A stretch of 64,000 nt of DNA from Platycnemis pennipes (Eukaryota; Arthropoda; Insecta; Odonata; Platycnemididae). The translations under genes were made by a program, and so were the position numbers. Positions 44,821 to 55,620 of the stretch are shown here, in pieces. The notes beneath the pieces were generated by a model. The model was not told the DNA's origin. It saw nothing but the letters and a program-made list of their open reading frames with translations, and ran no database searches. The stretch is from contig OW121857.1 of the NCBI GenBank assembly GCA_933228895.1, positions 7,378,001 through 7,442,000 of the forward strand, written 5' to 3'. Every line of letters starts with the position of its first letter. Within the stretch, counting starts at the first letter, position 1.

Positions 44821-46177
44821 CCCTGCGGTACTCGCGCGAGTAATTGAGACGTGGAAACTCACGCCGCCTACAGTTGTAGCCCACAACAATTTTTATACTT
44901 CTGAAGGAATGAGTTACGGTTTTTAAGGTTATTTTTTTTACTTATCTGTTTTTTCTATGTTTATATTTGTGATTGAAAAAATGGTTTAGGCTCAAAAATA
45001 TTTTATAAAGTTATAAAAAAAATATTTTATGAATTTTGGTATTTTCAAGTTTTTAATATTGGCAACTTTGACCACTCAAAACTCAAATTTTTGTCAAGTC
45101 ACTAAATAATGGTACTGAAATATTCGAGATATATATTAATTGTGAACATGTTGGCAAAAAAATTTGTTACGGAAAATACGAATAGGTATCATTATAAAAT
45201 ATCTACCGCATTGAAATAATGCACATTCAACTATACATATTTGCAATAGTATGCTAAAAATATGCTTGCTTTTAGTCAGTTGTATTCATACAAAGTAGGC
45301 ATACAAGATCAGAATATTCTGGACAAATCTTGTGGCAGTACTTTGCTGTGGATTTATCTCGTGCTCTTCCACACATACAGTGGCGCCCCGCCCTGTTGTC
45401 CCTAGGTAGCGGCTAGCGCGGGGGTTTCTCAATTACTAATATTTCCTTGTCTCGTGTCTTTATATGCATAGAGAGAGATGGGGTTTGTAGTCTTTTTCTT
45501 ATCAAACGATAAATTAGTTCCCACGCTAGATTTTCAAAGAACACCCACTCGGAATTGGTTAACCTACGGGATTGTTCCATCTGCGTATGCTTGTTGCATT
45601 GATGGCGGCGACATTCAAAAGGCCAAAAATATTTTGCATTTGCCAGCGCTTGGTGTTCTTAGAAACATCATACTTTGCACACAATTGGTCAACTACATCT
45701 ACAACGACTTTTATCTGGTTATAAAAAGTGACGATTTCTGGAAACTTCGTAGGTCATTTTGGATTACCTGATTAGCTGCTTGGATCGCTTTCAGCTCCTT
45801 CTGTGTCCGATAAGTGCACTTACTCCTCCAAAATGTCCTCTCCCGAGTGGTCACTGTCGGCTTCTACAATATCGTCCTCATCAGAGCTGTTATAGTTCGC
45901 TAGTTCAGCCAAGATATCACCGTCGCACAACCGAGCACGATTTGGATGACTCATCACAAACATTCGCGCGGTGTACAGGTGTAGTAGCCCAGACAAGTTT
46001 GTCGGTGAACTAAAGACACACTCTTACACTCCGAAGCGCGAAAGCACACTGACCCGGATGTCCAGCTATTGCTTTGAAGGTACTGAGACTTAGACAAGCC
46101 TCCCATTACAACGCGCTGAGTAGGTGGAAAAACAAATTAGCTGGGCTACGTCTCTAGCCCGCTCGAGTACCGAAGGT
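44821..46177 (-). mobile_element. piggyBac element, internally deleted (1357 bp), TTAA target duplication
   Basis: TTAA at 44817-44820 precedes CCCTGCGGTACTCGCGCGAG. The right end, read inward, is TTAA (46178-46181) then ACCTTCGGTACTCGAGCGGG. The repeats continue with GAGACGT(G/A)G on both sides. The minus-strand interior encodes a broken piggyBac transposase from which the middle has been removed, so the copy is non-autonomous. Confidence 0.85.
45272..45954 (-). pseudogene. piggyBac transposase remnant (N-terminus joined to C-terminus)
   Basis: Starting at ATG 45954-45952 the minus strand reads MSHPNRARLCDGDILAELAN then an acidic stretch SSDEDDIVEADSDHSGEDI, the usual piggyBac N-terminal region. 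After stops it resumes at PTKFPEIVTFYNQIK, VVVDVVDQLCAKYDV and TKRWQMQNIFGLLNVAAIN, the conserved block holding the last catalytic aspartate of the family (usually GVDVVDQ). One frame over come FFENLAWELIYRL and, after a stop, a cysteine-rich end (HCMCGRARDKSTAKYCHKIC, then CLLC) like the piggyBac C-terminal zinc-binding domain, ending at TAA 45274-45272. About 300 residues of the catalytic core are deleted; at least four stops and one frameshift remain. Confidence 0.8.
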
Positions 46178-46207
46178 TTAAGTACATTTTTCAAATATCT
46201 ACATAAA

Positions 46208-46364
46208 TAATGGAGAAGAAAAAAACTAACGGTGCAATTCCACGAAAGATTTATTTCGTCACGACCATGGTTTCGCCGCGGCGCAGTATCTTCAGGCGAA
46301 ACCATGGTCGTACCAAAATAAAAGTTTTGTGGAATCGCATTGTTAGTTTTTCTCTTCTCCATTA
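46208..46364. mobile_element. PLE-like inverted repeat with hammerhead-like motif
   Basis: Arms 46208-46276 and 46296-46364 are reverse complements (ATGGAGAAGAAAAA ..., ATTCCAC, CGACCATGGTTTCGCC) with several mismatches. On the minus strand CTGAAGATAC, TGCGCCGC/GGC stem, GAAACC and ATGGTCGT occur in order, the same arrangement as at 29.83, 38.97 and 48.26 kb. It lies 27 bp outside the piggyBac right end. Confidence 0.55.
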
Positions 46365-46792
46365 TGGAAATATTCCACCAAGTTACACCGGAAACAGTAT
46401 CTTTTCATATAAATAATAAAATCCAGGATATTTTAAGCTCTGCTCTGACTATTGCATCTGATTTAGACACTAAATCCATACAAATGTCAGAAGTTTCAGT
46501 TGAAAGAAACTGAGACTGGTCAGTTCATTACCATATAGTTTGTTGAAAAGTACAATGCCATATTCGTCGCACTAACTCCACAGTAAGTCATGACTTTCTC
46601 ACGTTGAGAACTCCTTGGGAGCAAAGAGTAAATTTCAACTGCAGAGGGGCAGACGAAATAAGTTCCACCTCTCTCAGAGGTGAATCATCGTTCTTCTTAT
46701 TGATTGTGACTTTAAAATAGGCGTTTTAAATTGATTCTACTGGGCTACTGTATATTCCTGGGACAGTCATCCACGCAAAATTTACGAAATCG
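46365..46792. other. Unassigned DNA
   Basis: No coding, RNA or repeat signal recognised. Confidence 0.3.
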
Positions 46793-46939
46793 TAATCATC
46801 CAACAACCCTATGATTGGTTTGACACAGCTTTCCACTCGATTCTTCCGTCAGTCAACCTCTTCATATCGACGTAATTCTTCTCTTTCATATCCTTCACAA
46901 CCTGTTCCATGTATCTCATACGAGGCCTGCCTTTTCCAT

Positions 46940-47893
46940 CACTGTAAAAAGTCTATTTGATATTAAGGCACAAAAGCTATCTGAATTTCAGATGCAACAT
47001 TTTTAAGACACTGCATGATGAATTTCAGCATTTATACCTTGTCTAAAAATAAGGCAGGTGAAGGACTGAAAATCAGATCAGGTGGGACTTATTTTACGAT
47101 AGGCCTATGCTGAATTTAAGAACGGGCTGTCTTAAATTTAGCATGGGCCTATCTTAAAATAAGTCCCACAAAACATTGCGGGTTGCTATTTAAATTAACG
47201 CATATTTTGATGGGATATCTAATTATAAATACTACATTATTAAACACTTCACACGAACCAAAACCCTAACTTTTCATATTTTTACTCGATGATACTGTTT
47301 TACAGACTAAATTCTTCAATAGAACAAATGTAAGTTATAGAATTCCCATTGGAAAAGATTTCAGGACTGAAATGGGAACACATTAACAATAACTTCAAAG
47401 ATAATATGAAAATTTGTATTTTTATTGGAAACAAAATACCTAATCCATAGAAAGTCTTCCATACCAAAGAATTGTGCCAGTATCTACAAACCAAGGCAGG
47501 AACTGTAACTTGACGAGGGCGACTATTTTTTAGTTCTTACAACCCTGCCACGTAGACAAAATAAGGAAGTTTAGTCTCAGGATGCGTCACTCAGATGCAA
47601 CTGGCTCCCTTCTTTAAACAAACGAAGTATTAACGCTCCGCCCATCAGTCTCTGCTATTGGCAGGTTAACTCCAATTGCGGAGCCAACCAAGGCTTGCTT
47701 ATTTTCTGCCCCGGTGATCAGAATTTCAGATAACAACCATCTTATTTACAATATGCAGTTATTAAGTTCTTAAAATAAGACGGAGGTGTGTCTGATTTTC
47801 TCGCATGCTGAGTCTTAAATTAAGGCCACTACCGTAAAATCAGGCAGCGCTTAAATTTAGATCGCACTGAAAATCAGATAACTTTTTACAGTG
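46940..47893. mobile_element. CACTA-like non-autonomous element (954 bp) inside LINE-B
   Basis: It begins CACTGTAAAAAGT and ends ACTTTTTACAGTG, a 13-bp perfect inverted repeat; the sub-terminal ATCTGAATTTCAG versus CTGAAAATCAGAT also mirror. LINE-B sequence CTTTTCCAT stops at its left edge and resumes with TATTTCATTTCACTTTTCCC on the right, with AT at both borders (46938-46939 and 47894-47895), consistent with a 2-bp duplication. CACTG ends suggest the CACTA/EnSpm group. No transposase. Confidence 0.75.
47082..47169. repeat. Long hairpin inside the CACTA-like element
   Basis: GTGGGACTTATTTTACGATA, GGCCTATGCTGAATTTAAGA pair with TCTTAAATTTAGCATGGGCC, TATCTTAAAATAAGTCCCAC. The arms are about 40 bases with few mismatches around a short loop. 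Confidence 0.8.
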
Positions 47894-48144
47894 ATTATTT
47901 CATTTCACTTTTCCCTCAACGATTTTCTTCATCATGGCATCGTGTCTCAAGATGTGGCCTGCTGATTTATTTTTTCACCAACATCTCTCATTCGTCACCT
48001 GGTGGATCCCATCTTCATTATTCTACTGTATCACTGTCCTTTGAATGCTTCCAGTCCTCATTTCAACTTCTCTGCTGCTATCCTTGTCTATGCCTCATTG
48101 CCATAAAGGACTATGCTCAAAGTGTAAGTTCGAACGTAATTTTC

Positions 48145-48800
48145 TTGATGAAATCGATAGATTCGGCTTCCACTTGGTGAAAATTCATGTTGAATAAAAA
48201 GATGCAACCTATGTAAATTTTCACAGACTTTTATTTGTTGGTACAACGCGTTTCAACGCTAAGGCGTCATCTTCAAGTACAAAGTTCAATGCATGACTCC
48301 CGGATATATATATGCACTTTGGCTAAGGGTGAAGGGAGAGGACGGGGGGAGGGGTTACGTTGTGTGACTGTGTTGTATTTGAAAGGGTTGCAGGGACGGC
48401 CAACGGGATAGTGCGGCGGTTAGGAGGGGTGAGTGCTTTTTAAAAACAATGTCGTTCAGTATTTGTCCCTTGTTCAAATTCCTCTTAATCTCCAATTCTT
48501 CCAGCACGTCCATCTTTTTCCCTTTTTTGGAGTGATGCAGAATCTTGGGCACGTAGTCACTGTTGTATCCGGCTTCCCACAGGTGCATCGCAAAGTGGGA
48601 TTGGTTTAACAACCCATTGCGATAGCATCTCTTGTGCTCTTGTGCTCTGGTCAGGAACGCCCTACCCGTCTGTCCCACGTAAACGGCTTCGCAATCATTG
48701 CACGTCATTTTGTAGATCCCGCTACCCTCATCTAAATTATTCGCCTTGTATTTAGTATTATTGAGGAGAGTATTTAGATTGTTGTGGTTATAAAATAAAT
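48145..48800 (-). pseudogene. Penelope-like element 3' part (GIY-YIG) inserted in LINE-B
   Basis: Minus strand. After the LINE-B codons EIRN the frame continues NNLNTLLNNTKYKANNLDEG, then SGIYKMTCNDC, EAVYVGQTGR, TRAQEHKRCYRNG, FAMHLWEAGY and PKILHHSKKGKKMDVLEELE. This is the GIY-YIG endonuclease with CxxC and H residues of Penelope-like elements, ending at 48355. The 3' UTR (48354-48145) holds a hammerhead-like motif and AATAAA-like bases. RT is absent (5'-truncated). The single open frame 48942-48355 is therefore a LINE-B/PLE chimera produced by insertion. Confidence 0.8.
48241..48280 (-). ncRNA. Hammerhead-ribozyme-like motif at PLE 3' end
   Basis: On the minus strand: GTAC, TTGAAGATGA, CGCCTTAGCG (stem II with loop), TTGAAAC, GCGTT, GTAC. 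The flanking GTAC pair could close stem I. The first core reads TGAAGATGA instead of CTGATGA, so activity is doubtful. The order matches the motif at the other PLE end in this window. Confidence 0.4.
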
Positions 48801-49984
48801 TTCTTATTTCCATGCTTGTATTTCCAGCTGTAAGTATATTCGTTTTTATTAAGAATGCCCTCTTCGCATGGGCTATTCTACTGGACACTTCCTTCTTGCT
48901 TCGTCCGTCGCTTTCCGAAAAAACGTTGTTTCTCCTCTTCAAGTTTTTGTTTCCTCGCTTAAAAGTTAGTCAGGGCTCTAAATTCCTGTCGCATATACTT
49001 AGTTTGTTTTTTGATATTTAAGTGATATCTCGTCAGTACCTTTTCTTCGTCAACTTTTTTAAATTCTTACTCTAACACGGTCAAGATCGCTACTTCATTG
49101 GCGGTCGCAGCATTCTGGTTTTCTCCCCATTCACTCCTGAATGTTTCTCTTTTATTTTATGGGTGCCTCTTCAGATAAAAACATTGAAAACCACAAGACA
49201 GTGAGAGTGCACGGCCTTGTCTGACTCCTTTCTTTATTCTTGCTTTTGCTGGACCCATATTTATCACAGCCATTTTGGCCCAATAATAACTATGAATTAT
49301 ACCTTGGTCATTGTTTGAAGACTCCAATTTCTTTTAGAATCCTATGATTTAACTTTCACTCCATGCTGTCGAAAGCCATCTTCAAATCCACAAACGCAAT
49401 CAACTACGGCTTATTCAGTTCCCGTTTCTTCTCTAAGCATAAAGATTGCTTCCCTTGTGCCTTTGCTTTGTTTGAGTATTGGTCTTCATACAGAATGTTC
49501 TCTGCTCTTACGTATGTTCTCCTTAACATAATATTTTCCAATGTCTCCCATGTATGTGTCGTTAGAAGTAGTGGTAAAATATTTCAAGTTCTCAGCCCAC
49601 TTTTTTCTAAAAATGGGTATGGTGATGTTTTCCTTGAAGACCGTGGGTATTTACTATTGACTCCATTTACTATAGTCGCATATGACGTTGTGTAGCTGAT
49701 TTGATGTCTTCGTTTCCTAAAGCCTTACTCATTTGCAGGTGTCTTACTGCCGAGTACAATTCTGGTATCAATATTTAGTTTCCTATATCATCTTTATCCA
49801 TTTCATTCATTTGTTCGATTGCCTCTGCATTCAGATTGCTTTCATACTAATAAAAGTAGTTACTTATTTGAAATGGAATATTTAATGCGGTTATTTCTCA
49901 CGCAAATAATAATTTTGAATACTTAATTGGCAATTTTCGTTGAAACTCTTGCTTTACAGTTAATTATCACATTCATTAACTCTC

Positions 49985-51004
49985 ATTTATAATCCTAGAT
50001 ACACCATCAGACCAATGACCGAAGAGTTATCCACAGCTGGTATAAAAACCAGGTGGCCAAAATCAAATCAGGACCCTGCAGTATAGAAGTAAGCATAAAG
50101 AAAGGAGTGAGGTAAGGATGTGCACTGTCTCTCGTATCATTCAATGTCTACATCAAGAAAGCAATCTAAGAAGTCAAAGAAAAGTCTCCGGGAGTGAATA
50201 TCCACGGCGATAAAATCAGCATGCTAGGATTCGCTGATGACATAGCAGTTATGGCAGAAACAGAAGGACATTTAAAGAAGACACTAGGAAATATGGAAAG
50301 AATAATGACCAGATATCATCTGAAGTTCAATAAAAAGAAAACTTGGTACACAGTATGAGAAAGGAAGCCAGAACCAATGTAAAACTAGGAAAACAAAAAA
50401 TCGAGGAGGTGGAAGAGTTCTGTTACCTGGGAAGCCGAGTAACCAGCGATGGACGAAGTAAAAGAGAAATTGGCAGTAGTATTGCCCAAGCAAAAAGAGC
50501 ATTTTATCAAAAGAAGATTCTATTTGCAGCTGCAAATACAAGCGTTGAAGTGTGGAGACATTTCATTAGAACATACATCTGGATCATTCCACTACATGGC
50601 AGCAAAGCATGGACAAAGCAGCAGCAGAGAAGTTCAGGCTGGAAGCAATTGAAATGTGGTGCAACCGAAGAATGATGAAGATAAAATGAATCGATCGAGT
50701 GAAAAACGAAGAAGTATTCAGAAGAGTGGGAGAGAAGAGATGTCTACTGAAAACATTAAAAATAATACGGGACAACTTAATGGGCCACATCTTAAGACAC
50801 GATGGCCCGATGAAGACAATCGTCGAGGGAATAGTGAACGGGAAGAATGTAAAAGGCAGACCTCGAATGAGGTACCTATATGGAGCAATTTGTGAAGGAT
50901 GTAAAAGAGAGGAGCTACGTCAATATGAAGAGGTTGGCCGATAGAACAATCGAGTGGAGGGCTGCGTCAAACCAATCCTAGGGTTGTTGACCGATGATGA
51001 TGAT
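49985..51004 (+). pseudogene. LINE-B (RTE-like) copy with catalytic FADD motif
   Basis: The plus strand reads YSRVIHSWYKNQVAKIKSG, KKGVR*GCALS (RT block B with one stop), FNVYIKKAI, then KISMLGFADDIAVMAETEGH. GFADD is RT block C with both catalytic aspartates. Frameshifted segments follow: KLGKQKIEEVEEFCYLGSRV, SDGRSKREIGSSIAQAKRAF, then WCNRRMMKIK, GHILRHDGPMKTIVEG and RPRMRY, ending at a TGATGATGAT tail at 50995-51004. It lacks endonuclease and upstream RT blocks. The same segment order as the rearranged 43.4-44.3 kb copy, here uninterrupted. Confidence 0.8.
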
Positions 51005-51294
51005 ACCATCAGAATGGCATTTCTTACACGCCTGCAGAAGCCGTTGGTAAAAAATGCTTAGATGTAAAAAACCGAGCTTCAACACAAAGTTCAGCAATTT
51101 CGCAATTCACGAGTGCAAATCTAAAAGAGTCACGGGTTTGTATCTGAATTTCTGCGAGTCAAAATGTATGTCCAAACTTAAACTGCGTTTGGGGTGAGAC
51201 GGATGTACATCGATGGAATGAATGAGTAGGGGTAGCCACGGCCCCAATATCGCCATTCCATCGCATTGAGAGTTTAATTAAATAGAGAGAGAGG
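51005..51294. other. Unassigned DNA
   Basis: Short stretch between LINE-B and LINE-A. A GAGAGAGAGGG run lies next to the LINE-A 5' truncation point. Confidence 0.3.
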
Positions 51295-51978
51295 GATTCA
51301 TCAAAAGAGTACTGGGCTAATGTGACGATCACGTACGAGTAATGAGCTACTTTTCCCTTGTAAGACCTGATTTGGATTATGCTTCCAGTGTATGGGATCC
51401 CTACGAAATCGGTCTAAATAATGAACTTCAACGTGTGCAGCAAAGATAGGCAAGATTTGTAAAGGGACGGTACGATAACTATATTGGCGTAACCAGTCTA
51501 TTAAATGATTTAAAATGGGAATCATTTTCAGATCGCAAGTTGAAATTAAGACTTAATCTCCTAAATAAATTCCAAGATAATAATTTCAGCGATGTAGTTA
51601 AAAATATTTTGCGAACCCCAACTTACTATGGTAGACTGGATCATGATGACAAAATTAGAGAAATTGATTGCCGAACTGACAGATTCAAAATGTCATTTTT
51701 TCCTCGTATAATTACGGATATGAATAACGGTAAATATATCCAATACGAGTAGCTGCATATTGGTGTAAGGACTTGAAGCTAACCCAACTAATAGCATGTT
51801 TTGCATGTTTGCTTTGCTATTTTCATCTTTTTTGAAATACTGAAGTTTAAAACAGTATATAAAAACTAATATTTTTTTGTGCATGTTTTATGATATGTAG
51901 TGCATGTTTGGTGAGAGTTCACCCCTTGCCACACACCTTTATGGTGGCTTTCAGAGTATTACGTAGATGTAGATATTA
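51295..51978 (+). pseudogene. LINE-A copy, RT C-terminus and 3' end (subfamily 2)
   Basis: It begins within the KRVLG-type codons (broken), then SYFSLVRPDLDYASSVWDPY in frame pieces, EIGLNNELQRVQ, and open frame 51540-51752 with LKLRLNLLNKFQDNNFSDVV, NILRTPTYYGRLDHDDKIRE and FFPRIITDMNNGKYIQYE followed by the stop. The 3' UTR, hairpin CCCCTTGCCACACACC ... GGTGGCTTTCAGAG (51921-51958) and a GTAGATGTAGAT tail follow. No catalytic core. Confidence 0.85.
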
Positions 51979-52574
51979 AAAGAGGGGCTCCTCGGGAGCG
52001 GTGCGACGACACAGAGGGACTCGGAGAATGAGGCTTCGACGAAATCGTGCCTGACGCTTATCCACACACGAGGGACGAATCCCCTTTCGTCACGCCGCCG
52101 CTCTCAACTGGGTACTCAAATATGAATACAGCCGAATGGCCATTCGCTTATTACCTTCAGTTTTATTCCGCTTGAAAGGGACAAGAGGGTGTGAGAATAA
52201 ATACACCCCATTCAAATGGAGTGGAGATAAATTCCCCGACATTCCATCGAAACCTCGAGCACGATATAGGAAAAGATAAAGCCATCGAAGGTGGCAATAT
52301 CTAGGAAAAATTTAAGCCTGTACACTAGTATGAGCATGAGCAACCCAATTCCCAAAATCCAAGAGATTTACTAATAGCCAACACATGAAGAAAATCTAAT
52401 AGCAGCCACACACATCAATACCTTATCATCGGTTAAAACAACCGATAAAACTCCTTATTCAAAACAAAAATATATTTAATTCATCCAGCATATCATCGTT
52501 AAAAAGTCAACAAGTAAGCATTTATCAACACGCACGTAATATTCGACCCACTATTCATAACATTACGTTTATTA
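51979..52574. other. Unassigned DNA
   Basis: The first 180 bases are CG-rich, the rest AT-rich. No gene recognised. Confidence 0.3.
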
Positions 52575-53590
52575 AAACCACCAATGACGTCAATGATGCG
52601 GTGACAAAGTTCGTTAGTAGTAAGCTCAGACTTTTTGCAGACGATACGGTAGTGTATAGGGGTATATCAAAAGAAGAAGACAGGAAATCGCTTAGCAAAG
52701 ATTTAGATGCAATTCAAGATTGGTGCGACAGATGGCAGTTAGAACTTAACCTTAAAACGTATGTAGCTATCAATATTTGGAGAGGGAATGATGCGATTGT
52801 GCGATCCTATAAAATTAGTAACACGAAGATCGAAAACGTTGAAACCATAAGGTATTTAGGTGTAACAATCACTAAGGATTTATCGTGGGGAAGACGCATT
52901 CGGGAAATATGCGGCCGAGCGAAGAGAAAGCTAAGATTTTGAAAAAGAGTACTTGGGAAATGTGATGAGAAGACAAAATAACGATGTTACTTTTCACTAG
53001 TTAGGCCCCACCTTGAGTATGCAGCCAGTGTATGGGATCCTAATGAATTAGGTTTTATCAGAGAACTAGACAGTGTGCAGCGTAGAGCAACTAGGTTCGT
53101 CAAAAGGTGTTACGATAGGCTGAGTAGCGTTTCAGAATTAATAAAAGAATTAAGGTGGGAATCATTATCAGAGCGTAGGTTAAAGTACAGGTTAAATCTA
53201 TTATAGAAATTTCAATCGGATTGCTTTACTGAAGAATGTTAGGCACTTATTAAAAACACCAGCCTATTATGCTATATTCGACCAGATTAATAAGATTAGA
53301 GAGATAGATTGTCGTACCGATAGATTCAAAATGGCATTTTTCCCCCTTACTATAAGAGAACAGAATAGGCCGTATAGCAAAAGGATAGGTAGGGGAAATA
53401 TTTTGGAGTAGTCTATGGTGCATGATGCATGTATTAATCCCTTAAATAGTATAGATACTAACAATCTAGTTTCATGAGACCCTATAGTTGCTTGTTTGTT
53501 TGTTACTAGTGCATACTTAGTGATCTTCACCCCCTGCCACACACCCTTGCGGTGGATTACAGTGTATCGTGTAGATGTAGATGAAAGTAC
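52575..53590 (+). pseudogene. LINE-A copy, longest RT fragment, with catalytic motif (subfamily 1)
   Basis: From 52583 it reads NDVNDAVTKFVSSKLRLF then ADDTVVYR; FADD is RT block C with both catalytic aspartates. It continues WCDRWQLELNLKTYVAIN, NVETIRYLGVTITKDLSWG, REICGRAKRKLRF, then a stop at 52940. Family sequence resumes as YFSLVRPHLEYAASVWDPN, ELDSVQRRATRFVKRCYDRL, LSERRLKYRLNLL (stop), and TDRFKMAFFPLTIREQNRPY. The 3' UTR, hairpin CCCCCTGCCACACACCC ... GGTGGATTACAGTG (53530-53567) and a GTAGATGTAGATG tail close it. At least three stops and one frameshift. Endonuclease and earlier RT blocks are missing. Confidence 0.85.
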
Positions 53591-53929
53591 TTCTGGAGAG
53601 TTAGGGGTAATCATGTATTCGAAACTAAACGTCATCCAGGCAATCGCGTGATTGAATTCGGTCCCTGGAGAAAAAATAGAATTGTGCTTTTATTACGTGT
53701 ACTTTTTTCAATGTTATGTCCAATTCAGAAATTACGATAAAGCCTAAGGCCGCAAGAATCCTTATAGTGTTCCAAGGGCATTACTAAAATAGGCCACCTT
53801 ACCTGTAATTTTCAAGGGTCTGTTTTTCAGAAGGGACCTTAGCCAAGTGTATCAAACAGATTTTACACGCCACTCACAAAACACTTGCCCTAGCAATTTC
53901 CCATAGTGGTGAAACCCAAGAAAGTTTCG
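53591..53929. other. Unassigned DNA
   Basis: No coding or repeat signal recognised. Confidence 0.3.
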
Positions 53930-54348
53930 CCCGCCTCTCAAAGGGACTAAGGCCGCTCCGTCCATTTTCGCCATTGGCTCGCGTGGACGGGAATATGTCG
54001 GAAGTCCAGTATCAGGGGGGGAGCGCTCGCTTGCGATATCGACGGGGAGAGGGAACGAGCGAGATGGGGGTTGGAAGAGGCGCCTGGGGTGATTTGGGGC
54101 AAAGAGGCGCCTGTGGAGGCGCCAACGAACGCGCTCAGGCGAGAGGAGGGCAAAGTCTCAGGTCGAAGGGTTGCACGCCTTGGTAGCTCGCAGCGAATAC
54201 TCTCCCCACCCTATACATAAAGGGTCTCCTGCCTTTTGAGTACGCACCGCCAGGGTGTAGGCCTCTGGCCGGGCGTTTTGGAGGCAAGGGTATGCCCTCC
54301 CCACGACAGAGAGAGACACGATGAAAAATATCCGCCACCGCCGCCGCA
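53930..54348. other. GC/CpG-rich island, left half
   Basis: CG-dense sequence with CCATTTTCGCCATTGGCTCG (an inverted CCAAT-like ATTGGC) and a CCGCCACCGCCGCCGC run ending at the hAT-like insertion. Comparable CG-rich sequence resumes at 56038-56240. It could be a host CpG-rich promoter region; no exon or transcription start could be fixed. Confidence 0.35.
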
Positions 54349-54528
54349 CGGTGGTGCAGGATCCCTAATAATTGGCATTTCGGATTAAAAAATGACTAAC
54401 TTATATGAAATGTAGGCTATATAGGTATTCGAGGTCGCTGAATACGAATTTGGATTCTAAAAGTTTGCAAAACAAATTTTTCTCAAAATATTAAGCAATT
54501 TCTGTGCTGAAATTAACTCATATTTAAA

Positions 54529-55069
54529 AATGGGGGGCGTTTTCTCGGAACCGAAATCGCAATTTTGTACATGAAATTATTAGATGGAAACGAAAAAAGA
54601 AATTTAGTGAACAAATTAATCTTTTAACCACAACCATTCACTCATAAATCGAAAATTGAAATAAGCAAATAGTGACGCCCACCGAAAATTCTGCCGTGAT
54701 AACATTGACGTCATCTTCCTCCCGTCCTTGACTGCTCTTACGGGAAGGGAAGGGAGTGGAGGGGGGTTCTCGGAAGGTCTGCTCGCACAGATGCTGTCGC
54801 AACTGCTCCTATTGTCAGAGTCAGCTGTGTCCCCCCCCCCCTTTGCGATAAGGCGAAGTAGCTTCCCGGGCTCAGTTGTGATTGGACGAAGTCGATATAC
54901 ATCAGAGGTTGCACCACGCCCACTTTTCCGAAAGGGTTAAAAACATCAGTTTTTCAACGCCTATAACTCGAGAAATAATTGACGGATCAAAAAACGGAAA
55001 ATATGTGTCTATTCATTTTACAAACTCTATCATATTCGACAATAAAAAAATATGGTAAACGACCCCATT
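54529..55069 (-). mobile_element. CAATGGGG family MITE, copy 4 (nested)
   Basis: The ends AATGGGGGGCGTTTTCTCGG and GGTAAACGACCCCATT bound 541 bp collinear with copy 1, including ACATTGACGTCATC, GATTGGACGAAGTCG, AAGGGTTAAAAACATCAG and AACTCGAGAAATAATTGACG. Confidence 0.75.
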
Positions 55070-55596
55070 CCAGATTATGCATATAGATTATGATAGATAC
55101 GTCGGCTCAAAGCAATACTAACTTCATCGAAAACCAGTTCAGTAGCATCCCAATCCATTGATTTGACAACGGTATCGCTGGTGATAGAAGAATCTGTGAA
55201 ATGAAATTTATTGTTTTTTTCATTACGGGCATAATATATCACCTTGACGACGGTCGTATCAGGTCGTACATTACAATATATTGGTATCCTTTGTAAAAAT
55301 AACATGAAGTTCCCAAAGTTTTGATCATAAGTGTTTTTTGGGAGCATATTTTGACAAAATTTGCATATCTACATGTAGGTAAAGCATTCAAGAAAAGGAT
55401 AAAAAAGTTTCGTTCCTTCATATTGAAAATAAATTGCACTTTTGTTCATTTCAGAAACAAAATTTTTTGAACTTGGTTTATAGGAAAAGTATAATGTTGA
55501 TTTAAAATTTTTGGGGAGGTTTGGGGAAACTGTTTCCGGATATATGCATAATGGTACACTTTATGAGGTACAATATTTTTTTACGGCATTCCACAA

Positions 55597-55620
55597 AATA
55601 TATATATATATATATATATA
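55597..55620. repeat. (AT)n microsatellite
   Basis: About 24 bases of uninterrupted AT dinucleotide within the hAT-like element. Confidence 0.9.

Larger units (their letters stand above)
46793..49870 (-). pseudogene. LINE-B (RTE-like) RT remnant interrupted by two insertions
   Basis: Minus strand. From about 49870 downward come EAIFMLREETGTE, DLKMAFDSME (RT block A), the segment MAVINMG..ARIKKGVRQGR (block B), then SDGRSKKEVSSRIAHAKRAF, NILTAGNTSMEIRN. The last meets a Penelope-like insertion at about 48800 and resumes at about 48145 as RTYTLSIVLYGNEA. A second insertion (46940-47893) splits the GKGRPRM region; the 3' coding end and CCAATCATAGGG region finish at 46793. Catalytic FADD is not preserved and frames are multiply broken. 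This is the longest LINE-B remnant here. Confidence 0.7.

Noticed and set aside
45379..45400. CAGTGGCGCCCCGCCC as another hAT end
   Set aside because: It lies inside the piggyBac remnant, where it encodes part of the cysteine-rich C-terminus, and it has no mate.
55075..55347. 90-codon minus frame inside the hAT-like element as transposase
   Set aside because: No BED, DDE or hAT dimerisation motif; kept only as an unidentified frame.
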